A DNA stretch of 64,000 nt from VGDP01 sp964530335 (lineage in GTDB: Bacteria; Pseudomonadota; Alphaproteobacteria; SP197): positions 5,977 through 69,976 of the forward strand of contig CAZGYG010000006.1 of NCBI GenBank assembly GCA_964530335.1, written 5' to 3'. Position 1 is the first letter of the stretch. Every line of letters starts with the position of its first letter. A program made the translations under genes and the position numbers. Positions 40,950 through 49,246 of the stretch are shown here, in pieces. The notes under the pieces were generated by a model. The model searched no databases. It had not been told where the DNA came from and saw only the letters and a program-made list of their open reading frames with translations.

Positions 40950-42125
40950 TCAAGCGCGCGCCGCCAGCAGGCGCTCGACGTGGCGGGCGATCATGGCTTC
41001 CTCGTCGGTGCGGATCACGTAGGCGGCGACCGCCGAGCCCGGCGCGGAGATCACGGTATCCGAGGCTTCGTTCGCGCGTAGGTCGAGCGCGAGGCCGAGG
41101 AAATTCAACCCCTGGGCGACGCGGCCGCGCAAGCCAGCCGCGTTCTCGCCGATGCCGCCGGAAAAGACCACGCCGTCGAGGCCGCCGAGCTCGGCCGCCA
41201 GCGCGCCGCATTCGCGCACGATGCGGTGGACGAAATAGTCGAGCGCGCGCGAGGCCTCGGGCGTGCCGGCGGCTTCGAGAACCCGCACGTCGTGGCCGAG
41301 GCCCGACAGCCCCTTGAGCCCGGATTCCCGGTTGAGCAGGTCGCCGAGGGCCTTCGCATCGAGCCCGTCGTGCTCGATCAGGTAGAGCAGGACGCCGGGG
41401 TCGATCTGGCCGCAGCGGGTGCCCATGGGCAGCCCATCGAGCGGCGAGAACCCCATGGTCGTGGCCACGGCCCGGCCCGCGCGCATGGCGCAGAGCGACG
41501 CTCCGTTGCCGAGGTGCGCCGCGATCACCCGCCCGGCCGCGACTGTGGGCGCCACGCGCCCAAGCTCGGCCGCCAGGTACTCGTAGGAGAGCCCGTGGAA
41601 GCCGTAGCGCCGAATCCCCCGGTCGTAGTAGGAGCGGGGAAGCGCGTAGGTGTCGGCGACCCACGGCTGGGTGCGGTGGAACGCGGTGTCGAAGCAGCCG
41701 ATCTGCGGCGCGTCGGGGAACGCGGCTCGTGCCGCCGCCACGCCGGCAAGATTGTGCGGCTGGTGCAGCGGCGCGAGCGATTCGAGGCGATGGAGCGTCG
41801 CGATTGTGCCGTCGTCGAGGACGACGGGCGCCGCGAACGTCGCGCCGCCGTGGACGATCCGGTGGCCGACGGCGGCAATGCCCTGATCCGGGAAATGCCG
41901 GGACAAGAGGGCGATGACCACGCCGAGCGCCGCCCGGTGGTCGGCGATGGCGGCACCCCAGGCGCCGTCGTGGAGCGCCCGCTTGCCGGCCCGGAACTGG
42001 ATCCGGATCGTGGCGCCGAGCCCTTCGACCTGGCCGCGAGCGAGCTCGGTCGGCCCGCCCCGGGCGTAGAGCGCGAACTTGACCGACGACGAGCCGGCGT
42101 TGAGCGTCAGGATCGAAGCCGTCAT
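40950..42125 (-). CDS. ackA: Acetate kinase
   Basis: 391 residues. LTLNAGSSSVKFALY is the N-terminal phosphate-binding motif with the conserved Asn. VGHRIVHGG carries the catalytic His-Arg region, CFDTAFHRTQP the Asp and His for phosphoryl transfer, AAHLGNGAS the adenosine loop, and FSGGIGENAAGLR the second adenosine motif. It converts acetyl phosphate and ADP to acetate and ATP. No phosphotransacetylase lies beside it. It is convergent with the dehydrogenase gene, 12 bases apart. Confidence 0.92.
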   Translation of the reverse strand: MTASILTLNAGSSSVKFALYARGGPTELARGQVEGLGATIRIQFRAGKRALHDGAWGAAIADHRAALGVVIALLSRHFPDQGIAAVGHRIVHGGATFAAPVVLDDGTIATLHRLESLAPLHQPHNLAGVAAARAAFPDAPQIGCFDTAFHRTQPWVADTYALPRSYYDRGIRRYGFHGLSYEYLAAELGRVAPTVAAGRVIAAHLGNGASLCAMRAGRAVATTMGFSPLDGLPMGTRCGQIDPGVLLYLIEHDGLDAKALGDLLNRESGLKGLSGLGHDVRVLEAAGTPEASRALDYFVHRIVRECGALAAELGGLDGVVFSGGIGENAAGLRGRVAQGLNFLGLALDLRANEASDTVISAPGSAVAAYVIRTDEEAMIARHVERLLAARA

Positions 42126-42710
42126 GGGCAGGGCTTTAGCAGGGGGCCGGGCGACCTGCTAGGGCGCAATCTGCACAACGTGATCCATGAAGGCGCCATG
42201 GCCGGGCGTGTCCCACGGCTGTCCGGTTCGCCGCCGAAAGTTCTGGCGCGCGATCCTTGGAAAACCTCTCCTGGGGGAGAGGTCGCCCGCCTTCGCCAAG
42301 GCTTCGGCGGGCTTGCCCTCCGAAGCCCAAAGGGCGAAGGAGGGTGAGGGGCGGCGGCGACGCTGCGCGCCGAGGCAGGTTTGGGCACCCTCTGTCCGTC
42401 GCCACCGTAACCAACATGGGCTGCCCCTCATCCGGCTCGCTGCGCTCGCCACCTTCTCCCCCCGGGAGAAGGTTTCATGCGGCGACCGTGTCCTCTCCAG
42501 CGGTAGCCCCTGGAGTGTCGCAGCGGTCCGGGCGTTTCCGCCAATTGGATGGGCGCTCAACCGGACAGCCGTGGGCTTGACCCGGCCATCCACATCTTTG
42601 AATCACTTACGTTTCAAGGCGTGGATGCCCGGCTCAAGGCCGGGCATGACGATTCCCTTTGAATGGTATTCGCCCTACCTTGGGCCGGTTCAATCGCGGG
42701 GAGACCGAAC
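42126..42710. other. 585-base intergenic region: mosaic of dispersed repeats
   Basis: No gene is supported here; the reading frames through it are low in normal codon pattern. It contains several repeat units: a palindromic CCTCTCC-TGG-GGGAGAGG type hairpin near 42266-42288, a family 1 unit in reverse orientation (42425-42452), a CTTCTCCCCCCGGGAGAAG palindrome (42454-42472), and a family 2 unit (42620-42651). Promoter elements for the SDR at 42711 should lie in the last 60 bases, but none is clear. Confidence 0.6.
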
Positions 42711-43523
42711 ATGAGGTTGCAGGGCAAGCGCGCGCTCGTCACCGGCGGCAATTCGGGGATCGGGCGGGGCATCGTCCATCGTTTCGTGGCCGAAGGCGCG
42801 CGGGTGGCGTTCTGCGGCCGCGACCAGGCCAAGGGCGATAAGGTGCTGGCCGAAGTGAAGGGCTTGGGCGGCGACGGCGCGTTCTACGCCCTGGACCTCG
42901 CGCGCGAGGCGGCGGTCAAGGACATGGTGGCCAAGGCCGCCGAGCGCCTGGGCGGGCTCGACATCGTCATCAACAACGCGGGCGCGGGCAGCCGGCGCGG
43001 CGGCGTGCTGGACGACGACACGCCCGGCGCGCGCTGGGACAAGCTGCGCGGGTCCAACATCGACGCCGCGTTCTTCGTCGCCGCCTACGCCATGCCGTGG
43101 CTGGCCAAGTCGGGCAAGGGCGCGATCGTCAACATCTCGTCCACCGCGACGATCCACGGCAACTGGGGGCTCTACTGCGTGGCCAAGGCGGCGGTCGAAG
43201 GGTTGACCCGTTCGCTCGCGGCGGAAGGCGCGCCGTTCGGCGTGCGCGCCAACGGCGTCAGCCCGGGCTGGATCGCCACCGATCAGGACAAGGACGAGCC
43301 CGCCTCGGGGCACGCGGGCGGCTGGCAGATGAAGCCCTCGCTGTTCGACCGCATGGGCACGCCGGGGGAGATCGCGGCGGCGGTGCTGTTCCTGGCCTCC
43401 GACGAAGCCTCGTTCGTGACCGGGCAGACGTTGATCGTCGACGGCGGCATGGCGATCACCGACTACCCGTCGCTGGCATTGCTCGACAAGGTCGGGCACC
43501 GACTGTTCGCCGGCACGGTGTGA
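42711..43523 (+). CDS. SDR family oxidoreductase
   Basis: 270 residues from ATG 42711 (GGGGAGA upstream). VTGGNSGIGRGIV is the cofactor motif, VINNAGAGS the NNAG motif, and GLYCVAKAAVEG the catalytic Tyr-x-x-x-Lys. VSPGWIATD and FVTGQTLIVDGGMAITD complete the fold. By family it is a classical NAD(P)-dependent alcohol dehydrogenase or ketoreductase. A direct pathway link is not evident. It is followed by a hairpin element and a convergent operon. Confidence 0.85.
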   Translation: MRLQGKRALVTGGNSGIGRGIVHRFVAEGARVAFCGRDQAKGDKVLAEVKGLGGDGAFYALDLAREAAVKDMVAKAAERLGGLDIVINNAGAGSRRGGVLDDDTPGARWDKLRGSNIDAAFFVAAYAMPWLAKSGKGAIVNISSTATIHGNWGLYCVAKAAVEGLTRSLAAEGAPFGVRANGVSPGWIATDQDKDEPASGHAGGWQMKPSLFDRMGTPGEIAAAVLFLASDEASFVTGQTLIVDGGMAITDYPSLALLDKVGHRLFAGTV

Positions 43524-43542
43524 GCGGGGAGCCGGCCGCGAT

Positions 43543-43701
43543 TAGCAGGCTGCGGAAAAACCCCCATCATCGTCATCGCGAGCCGCCGTAGGCGGCGTGG
43601 CGATCCAGGGCAATGGCGGAATTCCGCGCGATTCTGGATTGCCGCGTCGGCCTTCGGCCTCCTCGCAATGACACCATCGGGGGTTTTTCAGCACCCTGTT
43701 A
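43543..43701. repeat. Palindromic repeat element acting as candidate bidirectional terminator
   Basis: Left arm GCAGGCTGCGGAAAAACCCCC (43545-43565) and right arm GGGGGTTTTTCAGCACCCTG (43679-43698) are imperfect inverted copies. Inner arms CATCGCGAG (43574-43582) / CTCGCAATG (43662-43670) extend the fold. Read from either strand the hairpin ends in a GGGGGTTTTT run, so it could terminate both the SDR (ends 43523) and the leftward operon (stop codon at 43699-43701, overlapping the right arm). Confidence 0.7.
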
Positions 43702-44787
43702 CCCGAGCAAACGCGCCTTGGGCAGAGTCGCGCCGGCGATCGCCTCGGCCTTGGCGGCGAGGCTCGCGACCCTCTGGCCGAACGAGCCGAAGCGGGCGTC
43801 GGCGGTCTCGCCACGCAGCCAGCGGATGTAGATCTGCTGCAGGATGACCGCGGTGCGGAAGGTGGCGAAGCACCAGTACCAATCGACGCGCGCGCCGTCG
43901 AAGCCGGTGCGCGCCAGGTAGCGCTCGACCGCCGCCCGCCGGGTCGGGAAGCCGGGCCGGTCGGAGGGCATCGCGGTGGCGGTGCCCCAGCCTTCCGGGT
44001 CGTCGCCTTCGTTCCAGTAGTTGAGCAGGGTGCCTAGGTCGGCCAGCGGATCGCCCTGGGTGCACATGTCCCAGTCGAGCACGGCGGTGGCGACCCCCGG
44101 GTCGTCGGTGGCGACGAGCACGTTGTCGAGCTTGAAGTCGTTGTGGACCAGGGCGTGGACGGCGCCGGCCGGCCGCTCGGCGCGGAGCCAGGCGATCAGC
44201 GCCCCGAGATTGGGCGCGGCGTCGTCCTTTGCCGCCTGCCAGCGCCGTTCCCAGCCTTCGAGCTGGCGTTCGATGAAGCCCTGGGGACGACCCAGGTCGG
44301 CCAAGTCAACGTCCGCCGGGGGCACCTTGTGCAGGTCGGCCAGGATGTCGACGATCATCGCGCCGACGCGGGCGCAGGTTTCGGGGTCGGCGAGCAGGCG
44401 GTCGGCGTTGGCCTCGCGCACGACGACGCCGTGCCTTCGTTCCATGACGTGGAACTCGGCGCCGATGATCGTTCGGTCGGCGCAATGAACGAAGCTGCGC
44501 GGCGCCAGGGGGTAGGCGCGCCACAACCGGGCCAGCACGCGGTGCTCGCGCGCCATGTCGTGGGCCGAGGGCGCGATGGTGCCGTGGGGCGGGCGGCGCA
44601 GCACGAACTCGCGCCCGCCGAAGCGCAGGAGATAGGTGAGATTGGCGTGGCCGCCGCCGAACTGGCGCACCGCGAGCGGCCCCTCGGCGCCCTCAAGATG
44701 GGCGCGCAGCCAGGGTTCGAGGCGCGTGAGGTCGAGCCGCTCGTCGGGCCGGACGTCGATGGTCTCGGGATCGTCAGCCGTCGCCAT
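43699..44787 (-). CDS. APH-family phosphotransferase (ACAD10/11 kinase-like, LvaA-type)
   Basis: 362 residues with an aminoglycoside-phosphotransferase/choline-kinase fold. QFGGGHANLTYLLRFGG is the P-loop-like N-lobe, VHNDFKLDN the catalytic HxDxxxxN, and VLDWDMCTQGDPLADLG the metal-binding DxD. Its 5' end overlaps the acyl-CoA dehydrogenase gene by 14 bases. This APH-plus-dehydrogenase pairing is known from 4-hydroxyacid catabolism (LvaA/LvaC in Pseudomonas and the fused human ACAD10/11). There the kinase phosphorylates a 4-hydroxyacyl-CoA and the dehydrogenase partner completes conversion to an enoyl-CoA. The function here is inferred from that precedent. Confidence 0.8.
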   Translation of the reverse strand: MATADDPETIDVRPDERLDLTRLEPWLRAHLEGAEGPLAVRQFGGGHANLTYLLRFGGREFVLRRPPHGTIAPSAHDMAREHRVLARLWRAYPLAPRSFVHCADRTIIGAEFHVMERRHGVVVREANADRLLADPETCARVGAMIVDILADLHKVPPADVDLADLGRPQGFIERQLEGWERRWQAAKDDAAPNLGALIAWLRAERPAGAVHALVHNDFKLDNVLVATDDPGVATAVLDWDMCTQGDPLADLGTLLNYWNEGDDPEGWGTATAMPSDRPGFPTRRAAVERYLARTGFDGARVDWYWCFATFRTAVILQQIYIRWLRGETADARFGSFGQRVASLAAKAEAIAGATLPKARLLG

Positions 44788-45997
44788 GGCGCCAGCCGCG
44801 CCCGCTGTTGCGCGCGAGCTCGAGCCGGGCGATGGCGCGCAAGTGCACCTCGTCCGGGCCATCGACGATGCGCGTGACGCGCGCCTGGACCCAGGCGTGG
44901 GCGAGGCCGAAGTCGGGGCTGACCCCGGCGGCGCCGTGAGCCTGGATCGCCCGGTCGATGACCGCCTGGGCCATGCGCGGCGCGGCCACCTTGATCGCCG
45001 CGATCTCGCGCCGCGCCTCCTTGTTGCCGACCGCGTCCATGCGTTCGGCGGCGTGCAGCACGAGCAACCGCGCCTGGTCGATCTCGATGCGGCTGAGCGC
45101 GATGTCGGCCTGGATCGTGCCCTGCTCGGCCAGCGGCTTGCCGAACGCGACGCGCTGCTTGACCCGCTGGCACATGGCGGCGAGCGCGCGTTCGGCGGTG
45201 CCGATCAGGCGCATGCAGTGGTGGATGCGCCCCGGCCCGAGGCGGCCTTGCGCGATCTCGAAGCCGCGGCCCTCGCCGAGCAGCAGGTTGGTTGCCGGCA
45301 CGCGAACGTTGTCGAACGCGATCTCCATGTGGCCGTGGGGCGCGTGGTCGTAGCCGAACACGCCGAGCGGCCGCACGATCCGCACCCCCGGGGTATCGAC
45401 CGGCACCAGGATCATGGCGTGGCGCTGGTGCTTCGGCGCGTCCGGGTTGGTCACGCCCATGACGATCAGGATCTGGCAGTGCGGGTGGCCGGCGCCCGAG
45501 CTCCACCACTTGCGGCCGTTGACGACGTAACTGTCGCCGTCGCGCGCGATGCTGGCGCGGATGTTGGTGGCGTCCGACGAGGCGACGTCCGGTTCGGTCA
45601 TCGAGAACGCGGAACGGATCGTGCCGTCGAGCAGCGGCGTGAGCCAGCGTGCCTTTTGCGCCGCGTCGCCGTAGCGCGCCAGCACTTCCATGTTGCCGGT
45701 GTCGGGGGCGGAGCAGTTGAAGGCCTCGGGGCCGATCGGGCTCTGGCCCATGATCTCGCACAGCGGCGCGTAGTCGCGGTTCGAAAGCCCGGCGCCGTAT
45801 TCGGACTCGGGCAGGAACAGGTTCCACAGCCCGGCCGCCTTGGCCCTGGCCTTGAGCGCCTCCATGACCGGCGGCTGGGTCCAGCGGCCCCGTTCGTCGA
45901 GCTCGCGCTCGAACACCGCCTCGGCCGGGAACACGTGCGCATCCATGAACGCGCCGAGGCGTTCGGCCAGGTCCGCCGGGTCGGGTCGTTCGGTCAT
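44774..45997 (-). CDS. Acyl-CoA dehydrogenase, ACAD10/11 (LvaC) type
   Basis: 407 residues. FNCSAPDTGNMEVLARYG, AFSMTEPDVASSDATNI and NGRKWWSSGAGHPHC are strongly characteristic of the ACAD10/11 branch, and LGPGRIHHCMRLIG and AHGAAGVSPDFGLA follow. DGPDEVHLRAIARLEL occupies the C-terminal active-site region. By family it acts on 4-phospho- or 4-hydroxyacyl-CoA substrates. It is the fourth gene of a leftward operon, 7 bases after the flavoprotein gene, and overlaps the kinase downstream. Confidence 0.85.
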   Translation of the reverse strand: MTERPDPADLAERLGAFMDAHVFPAEAVFERELDERGRWTQPPVMEALKARAKAAGLWNLFLPESEYGAGLSNRDYAPLCEIMGQSPIGPEAFNCSAPDTGNMEVLARYGDAAQKARWLTPLLDGTIRSAFSMTEPDVASSDATNIRASIARDGDSYVVNGRKWWSSGAGHPHCQILIVMGVTNPDAPKHQRHAMILVPVDTPGVRIVRPLGVFGYDHAPHGHMEIAFDNVRVPATNLLLGEGRGFEIAQGRLGPGRIHHCMRLIGTAERALAAMCQRVKQRVAFGKPLAEQGTIQADIALSRIEIDQARLLVLHAAERMDAVGNKEARREIAAIKVAAPRMAQAVIDRAIQAHGAAGVSPDFGLAHAWVQARVTRIVDGPDEVHLRAIARLELARNSGRGWRHGDG

Positions 45998-46004
45998 CGC
46001 GTCC

Positions 46005-48065
46005 TCAAAGGGCTGCTAGCTTGACGTTCTCGCGCTTGAAGGGCGTCGTGTCGGGCATCGGGGCGCCGAGCTCGCGCGCGAAGCGATGGCCCTGCCACAC
46101 GGCCGCGGCGATGATGCCGGGCCCGTAGCAATCGCCGATGCGCGCGACCCGCCTGATGCCGGCCGCCTTCAGGCGCGACGGCTTCTTGATGAGCGCGTGG
46201 TAGAGCGCGTCGTCCGGGGCCTGGGCCGTGACCATGACGACCGAGCGGCACGCCCGGCGCGTCACGCGGCCGGTGTAGACGCAGGCGAGCTCGACCGCGT
46301 CGGGTGCGACGGCGGCGAGCGAATGCCCGGCGACGATCTCGACGCCCAGCTCGATCAGCCGCTTCTGGATGCGTCCCTGCTCGAGGGTGTAGGCGGTCCA
46401 GGCCGCGACCGTCGCCTGCGTCGTGACGTAGACGACGGCGCGCCCCGCGGCCACCAGCGCCTCGGCCATCACCGAGCCCATGTAGTAGTGGTCGTCGTCG
46501 TAGACCACGACCGGGCCCTCGGGCGCCCGCCCCGCCATCACGTCGTCGGGCGTGGCGACGTTGGCGCCGTCGCTGCCCGGGATCGGGAAGCCGGTCGTGC
46601 GGCCGGTGCCGTCCTTGCGCCAGGTCGCGCCGGTGGCGATGGCGACGAGGGACGCGCCGGATTGCAGCACGTCCTCGGCGGCCATGCGGCTGCCCGGGTA
46701 GACTTCGACGTTGGTCATCTTGTTGATCTGGCCCACCCGCCAGTCGCGCACCCGGCCCCAGGTCGCGAGCCCCGGCAGCCGGCATTCGCGCGCCACCCGG
46801 CCGCCGAGCTCGCGTTCCGCCTCGGCCAAAGTCACCTTGTAGCCGCGCTGGCCGAGCCCGCGCGCCGCCTCGAGCCCGGCCGGGCCGGCGCCGACCACGA
46901 GCACGGTGTCATCGGTGTCCTTGGGAGGCATGCGTTCGGGGTGCCAGCCGCGCCGCCATTCCTCGCCCATGGTCGGGTTCTGGGTGCAGCGCATGGGCGC
47001 GTAGAACGAATCCCACGCGACGCAGATGTTGCAGCCGATGCACTCGCGGATGTCGTCGATGCGGCCTTCCTCGATCTTCCTGGGCAGGAACGGGTCGGCG
47101 ATCGAGGGCCGCGCGGCGCCGATCATGTCCATGACGCCGTTGCGGATCAGGCTGACCATGCGGTCGGGCGAGGTGTAGCGCCCGACCCCGACCACGGGCT
47201 TGGTGGTCAGCTTCTTGACGAAGTCGATGTAGGGTTCCTGGAACCCTTCGTCGGCGAAGCGGGCGGAGATCGAATCGTTCTCCCACGCCGCGCAGTTGAC
47301 GTCCCACAGGTCGGGAAGCTCGGCCAGCATGGCGACGACGTCGTGGCCCTCGGCGCCGACCGTGACGCCGCCTTCGCCGAGCAGTTCCTCGACCGCGAAG
47401 CGCACGACGACGCCGCAGGTGTCGCCGACCGCCGCCTTGGTGTCCTCGATCACCTCGCGCAACAGCCGGGCGCGGTTTTCGAGCCGGCCGCCGTACTCGT
47501 CGGTGCGGTGGTTGTGCCGGCGGGCGAGGAAGTGCATGGGCAGCGACAGGTCGTGGCCGGCGTAGACCACGACGATGTCGAAGCCGGCGGCGCGCGCATT
47601 CAGCGCCGCCTTGCGGTGCCAGCGGCGGTAGTTGCGGATGTCGGTCTTGTCGGCGGTGCGGGCGTGGACCGGGTTGATGTAGTGGATCGGCTTGCCGGTG
47701 GGCGCGAAGGGTACTTCGCGGCTTTCCACGTTCGAGGCGTAGTAGCCCATGTGGACCAGCTCGATGCCCGCGAGCCCGCCGTGCTGGTGGACCTGATCGG
47801 CCATGCGCGCGAGGGTCGGGATGTCCTTGCGGTCCCACAGGCGTATCTCGCGGGTCGTCGCGCCGGAATGGTGGATGTCGCACTGCTCGGTGCATACCAC
47901 CGCCCAGCCGCCCTCGGCCTTGACGCCGCGCATGACCGCCATGGGCGTGGGGTAGTGGCGGCCCATGCCGTTACAGTGCGGCACTTGGTAAAAGCGGTTC
48001 CTGGCGGTCACCGGGCCGATGCGCACCGGCTCGAACAACACGTCGTAGCGGGGATCGCGGGCCAT
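46005..48065 (-). CDS. FMN/4Fe-4S/FAD flavoprotein of the TMADH/DgcA (N-methylamine demethylase) type
   Basis: 686 residues. The N-terminal old-yellow-enzyme barrel (1-340) starts YDVLFEPVRIGPVTARNRFYQVPHCNG (in parts). The 4Fe-4S cluster loop is CIGCNICVAWDSFYAPMRCTQNP. A FAD/NAD domain starts LVVGAGPAGLEAARGL (about 380) and continues to the end. The sequence around ECIGCN, TMGEEWRRGWHPERMP, is close to trimethylamine/dimethylamine dehydrogenase and the dimethylglycine/N-methylproline demethylase DgcA/StcD. Of the TMADH aromatic bowl, the residue corresponding to Tyr60 is Gln (CTEQCDI). It could instead be a 2,4-dienoyl-CoA reductase (same architecture), which would fit the operon better; the sequence itself favours an amine. 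Confidence 0.75.
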   Translation of the reverse strand: MARDPRYDVLFEPVRIGPVTARNRFYQVPHCNGMGRHYPTPMAVMRGVKAEGGWAVVCTEQCDIHHSGATTREIRLWDRKDIPTLARMADQVHQHGGLAGIELVHMGYYASNVESREVPFAPTGKPIHYINPVHARTADKTDIRNYRRWHRKAALNARAAGFDIVVVYAGHDLSLPMHFLARRHNHRTDEYGGRLENRARLLREVIEDTKAAVGDTCGVVVRFAVEELLGEGGVTVGAEGHDVVAMLAELPDLWDVNCAAWENDSISARFADEGFQEPYIDFVKKLTTKPVVGVGRYTSPDRMVSLIRNGVMDMIGAARPSIADPFLPRKIEEGRIDDIRECIGCNICVAWDSFYAPMRCTQNPTMGEEWRRGWHPERMPPKDTDDTVLVVGAGPAGLEAARGLGQRGYKVTLAEAERELGGRVARECRLPGLATWGRVRDWRVGQINKMTNVEVYPGSRMAAEDVLQSGASLVAIATGATWRKDGTGRTTGFPIPGSDGANVATPDDVMAGRAPEGPVVVYDDDHYYMGSVMAEALVAAGRAVVYVTTQATVAAWTAYTLEQGRIQKRLIELGVEIVAGHSLAAVAPDAVELACVYTGRVTRRACRSVVMVTAQAPDDALYHALIKKPSRLKAAGIRRVARIGDCYGPGIIAAAVWQGHRFARELGAPMPDTTPFKRENVKLAAL

Positions 48066-49246
48066 CAACGCACCTCGAACAGACCGGCCATGCCCATGCC
48101 GCCGCCGATGCACATGGTGACGACGACGCGCTTCGCGCCGCGCCGGCGGCCCTCGATCAGGGCGTGCCCGGTCATGCGCGCCCCCGACATGCCGTACGGA
48201 TGCCCGATGGCGATCGCCCCGCCATCGACGTTGAGCACGTCGGCGGAGATGCCCAGGCGATCGCGGCAGTAAACGACCTGCACGGCGAACGCCTCGTTGA
48301 GCTCCCACAGGTCGATGTCGTCGATGCCAAGCCCGTGGCGTTCGAGCAGGCGTGGCACCGCGAACACCGGGCCTATGCCCATTTCGTCGGGCTCGAGCCC
48401 GGCGACCGCCATGCCGCGGTAGACGCCGAGCGGCTCGAGCCCGCGCTTTTCGGCGAGCTTGGCGTCCATCACGACGCACGCCGAGGCGCCGTCGGACAAT
48501 TGCGAGGCGTTGCCCGCCGTGATCGTGTAACCGGGCCCGCGCACGGGTTCGAGCTTGGCCAGGCCCTCGGGCGTGGTGTCGGGCCGGTTGCCCTCGTCCT
48601 TGCCGAGCGTGACCTCCTCGAGGCGCGTGGTCCCGCTCGCCTTGTCGGCGACCTCCTTGACCGTCGGCAGGGGCACGATCTCGGCGTCGAACCGCCTGGC
48701 CTGTTGCGCCGCCGCGGTCCGCCGCTGGCTTTCGAGCGCGTAGGCGTCCTGCGCCTCGCGCCCGACGCCGTAGCGCTTGGCGACGATTTCGGCCGTGTCG
48801 ATCATCGGCATATGCAGGTTGGGCGCGTGCAGGGCGAGCCACGGTTCCTCGCGGTGCGTCGCGTTGGTGGCCGGCTGGACCAGGCTGATCTGCTCGATAC
48901 CGCCGGCCACCATGATCGGCACGCCATCGACGATGACCCGGTGCGCCGCGCACGAAATGGCCTGAAGCCCCGAGGAGCAGTAGCGGTTGATCGTGGTGCC
49001 CGAGGTCGTCACCGGCAGCCCGGCGCGCAGCGCCGCCTGGCGGGCGTGGTTGAACCCGGTCGCCCCTTCGGGCAGGCCGCAGCCGACGATGACGTCCTCG
49101 ACCTCGGCGGGCTCGACGCCGGCGCGCGCGACCGCGTGTTGGATGGCGTGGCCCATCAGCGTCGCGCCGTGGGTGCGGTTGAACGCGCCCCGGAACGCCT
49201 TGCCGATCGGCGTGCGCGCGGTCGAGACGATGACGGCTTCAGGCAT
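48065..49246 (-). CDS. Acetyl-CoA acetyltransferase (thiolase)
   Basis: 393 residues. VSTARTPIGKAFRGAF starts the fold, NRYCSSGLQAI has the nucleophile Cys90, LNVDGGAIAIGHPYGMSGAR the catalytic His, and VTMCIGGGMG the second Cys. By family it makes or cleaves acetoacetyl-CoA or longer 3-ketoacyl-CoA. It shares bases with both neighbours: it overlaps the multifunctional protein by 8 bases upstream and the flavoprotein start by one. It could also process acetoacetate-derived acetoacetyl-CoA from carnitine cleavage elsewhere in the window. Confidence 0.9.
   Translation of the reverse strand: MPEAVIVSTARTPIGKAFRGAFNRTHGATLMGHAIQHAVARAGVEPAEVEDVIVGCGLPEGATGFNHARQAALRAGLPVTTSGTTINRYCSSGLQAISCAAHRVIVDGVPIMVAGGIEQISLVQPATNATHREEPWLALHAPNLHMPMIDTAEIVAKRYGVGREAQDAYALESQRRTAAAQQARRFDAEIVPLPTVKEVADKASGTTRLEEVTLGKDEGNRPDTTPEGLAKLEPVRGPGYTITAGNASQLSDGASACVVMDAKLAEKRGLEPLGVYRGMAVAGLEPDEMGIGPVFAVPRLLERHGLGIDDIDLWELNEAFAVQVVYCRDRLGISADVLNVDGGAIAIGHPYGMSGARMTGHALIEGRRRGAKRVVVTMCIGGGMGMAGLFEVR

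Noticed and set aside
48066..48953. In-frame extension upstream of the TMADH-like gene
   Set aside because: It overlaps the thiolase in another frame; the flavoprotein homology begins at 48065.
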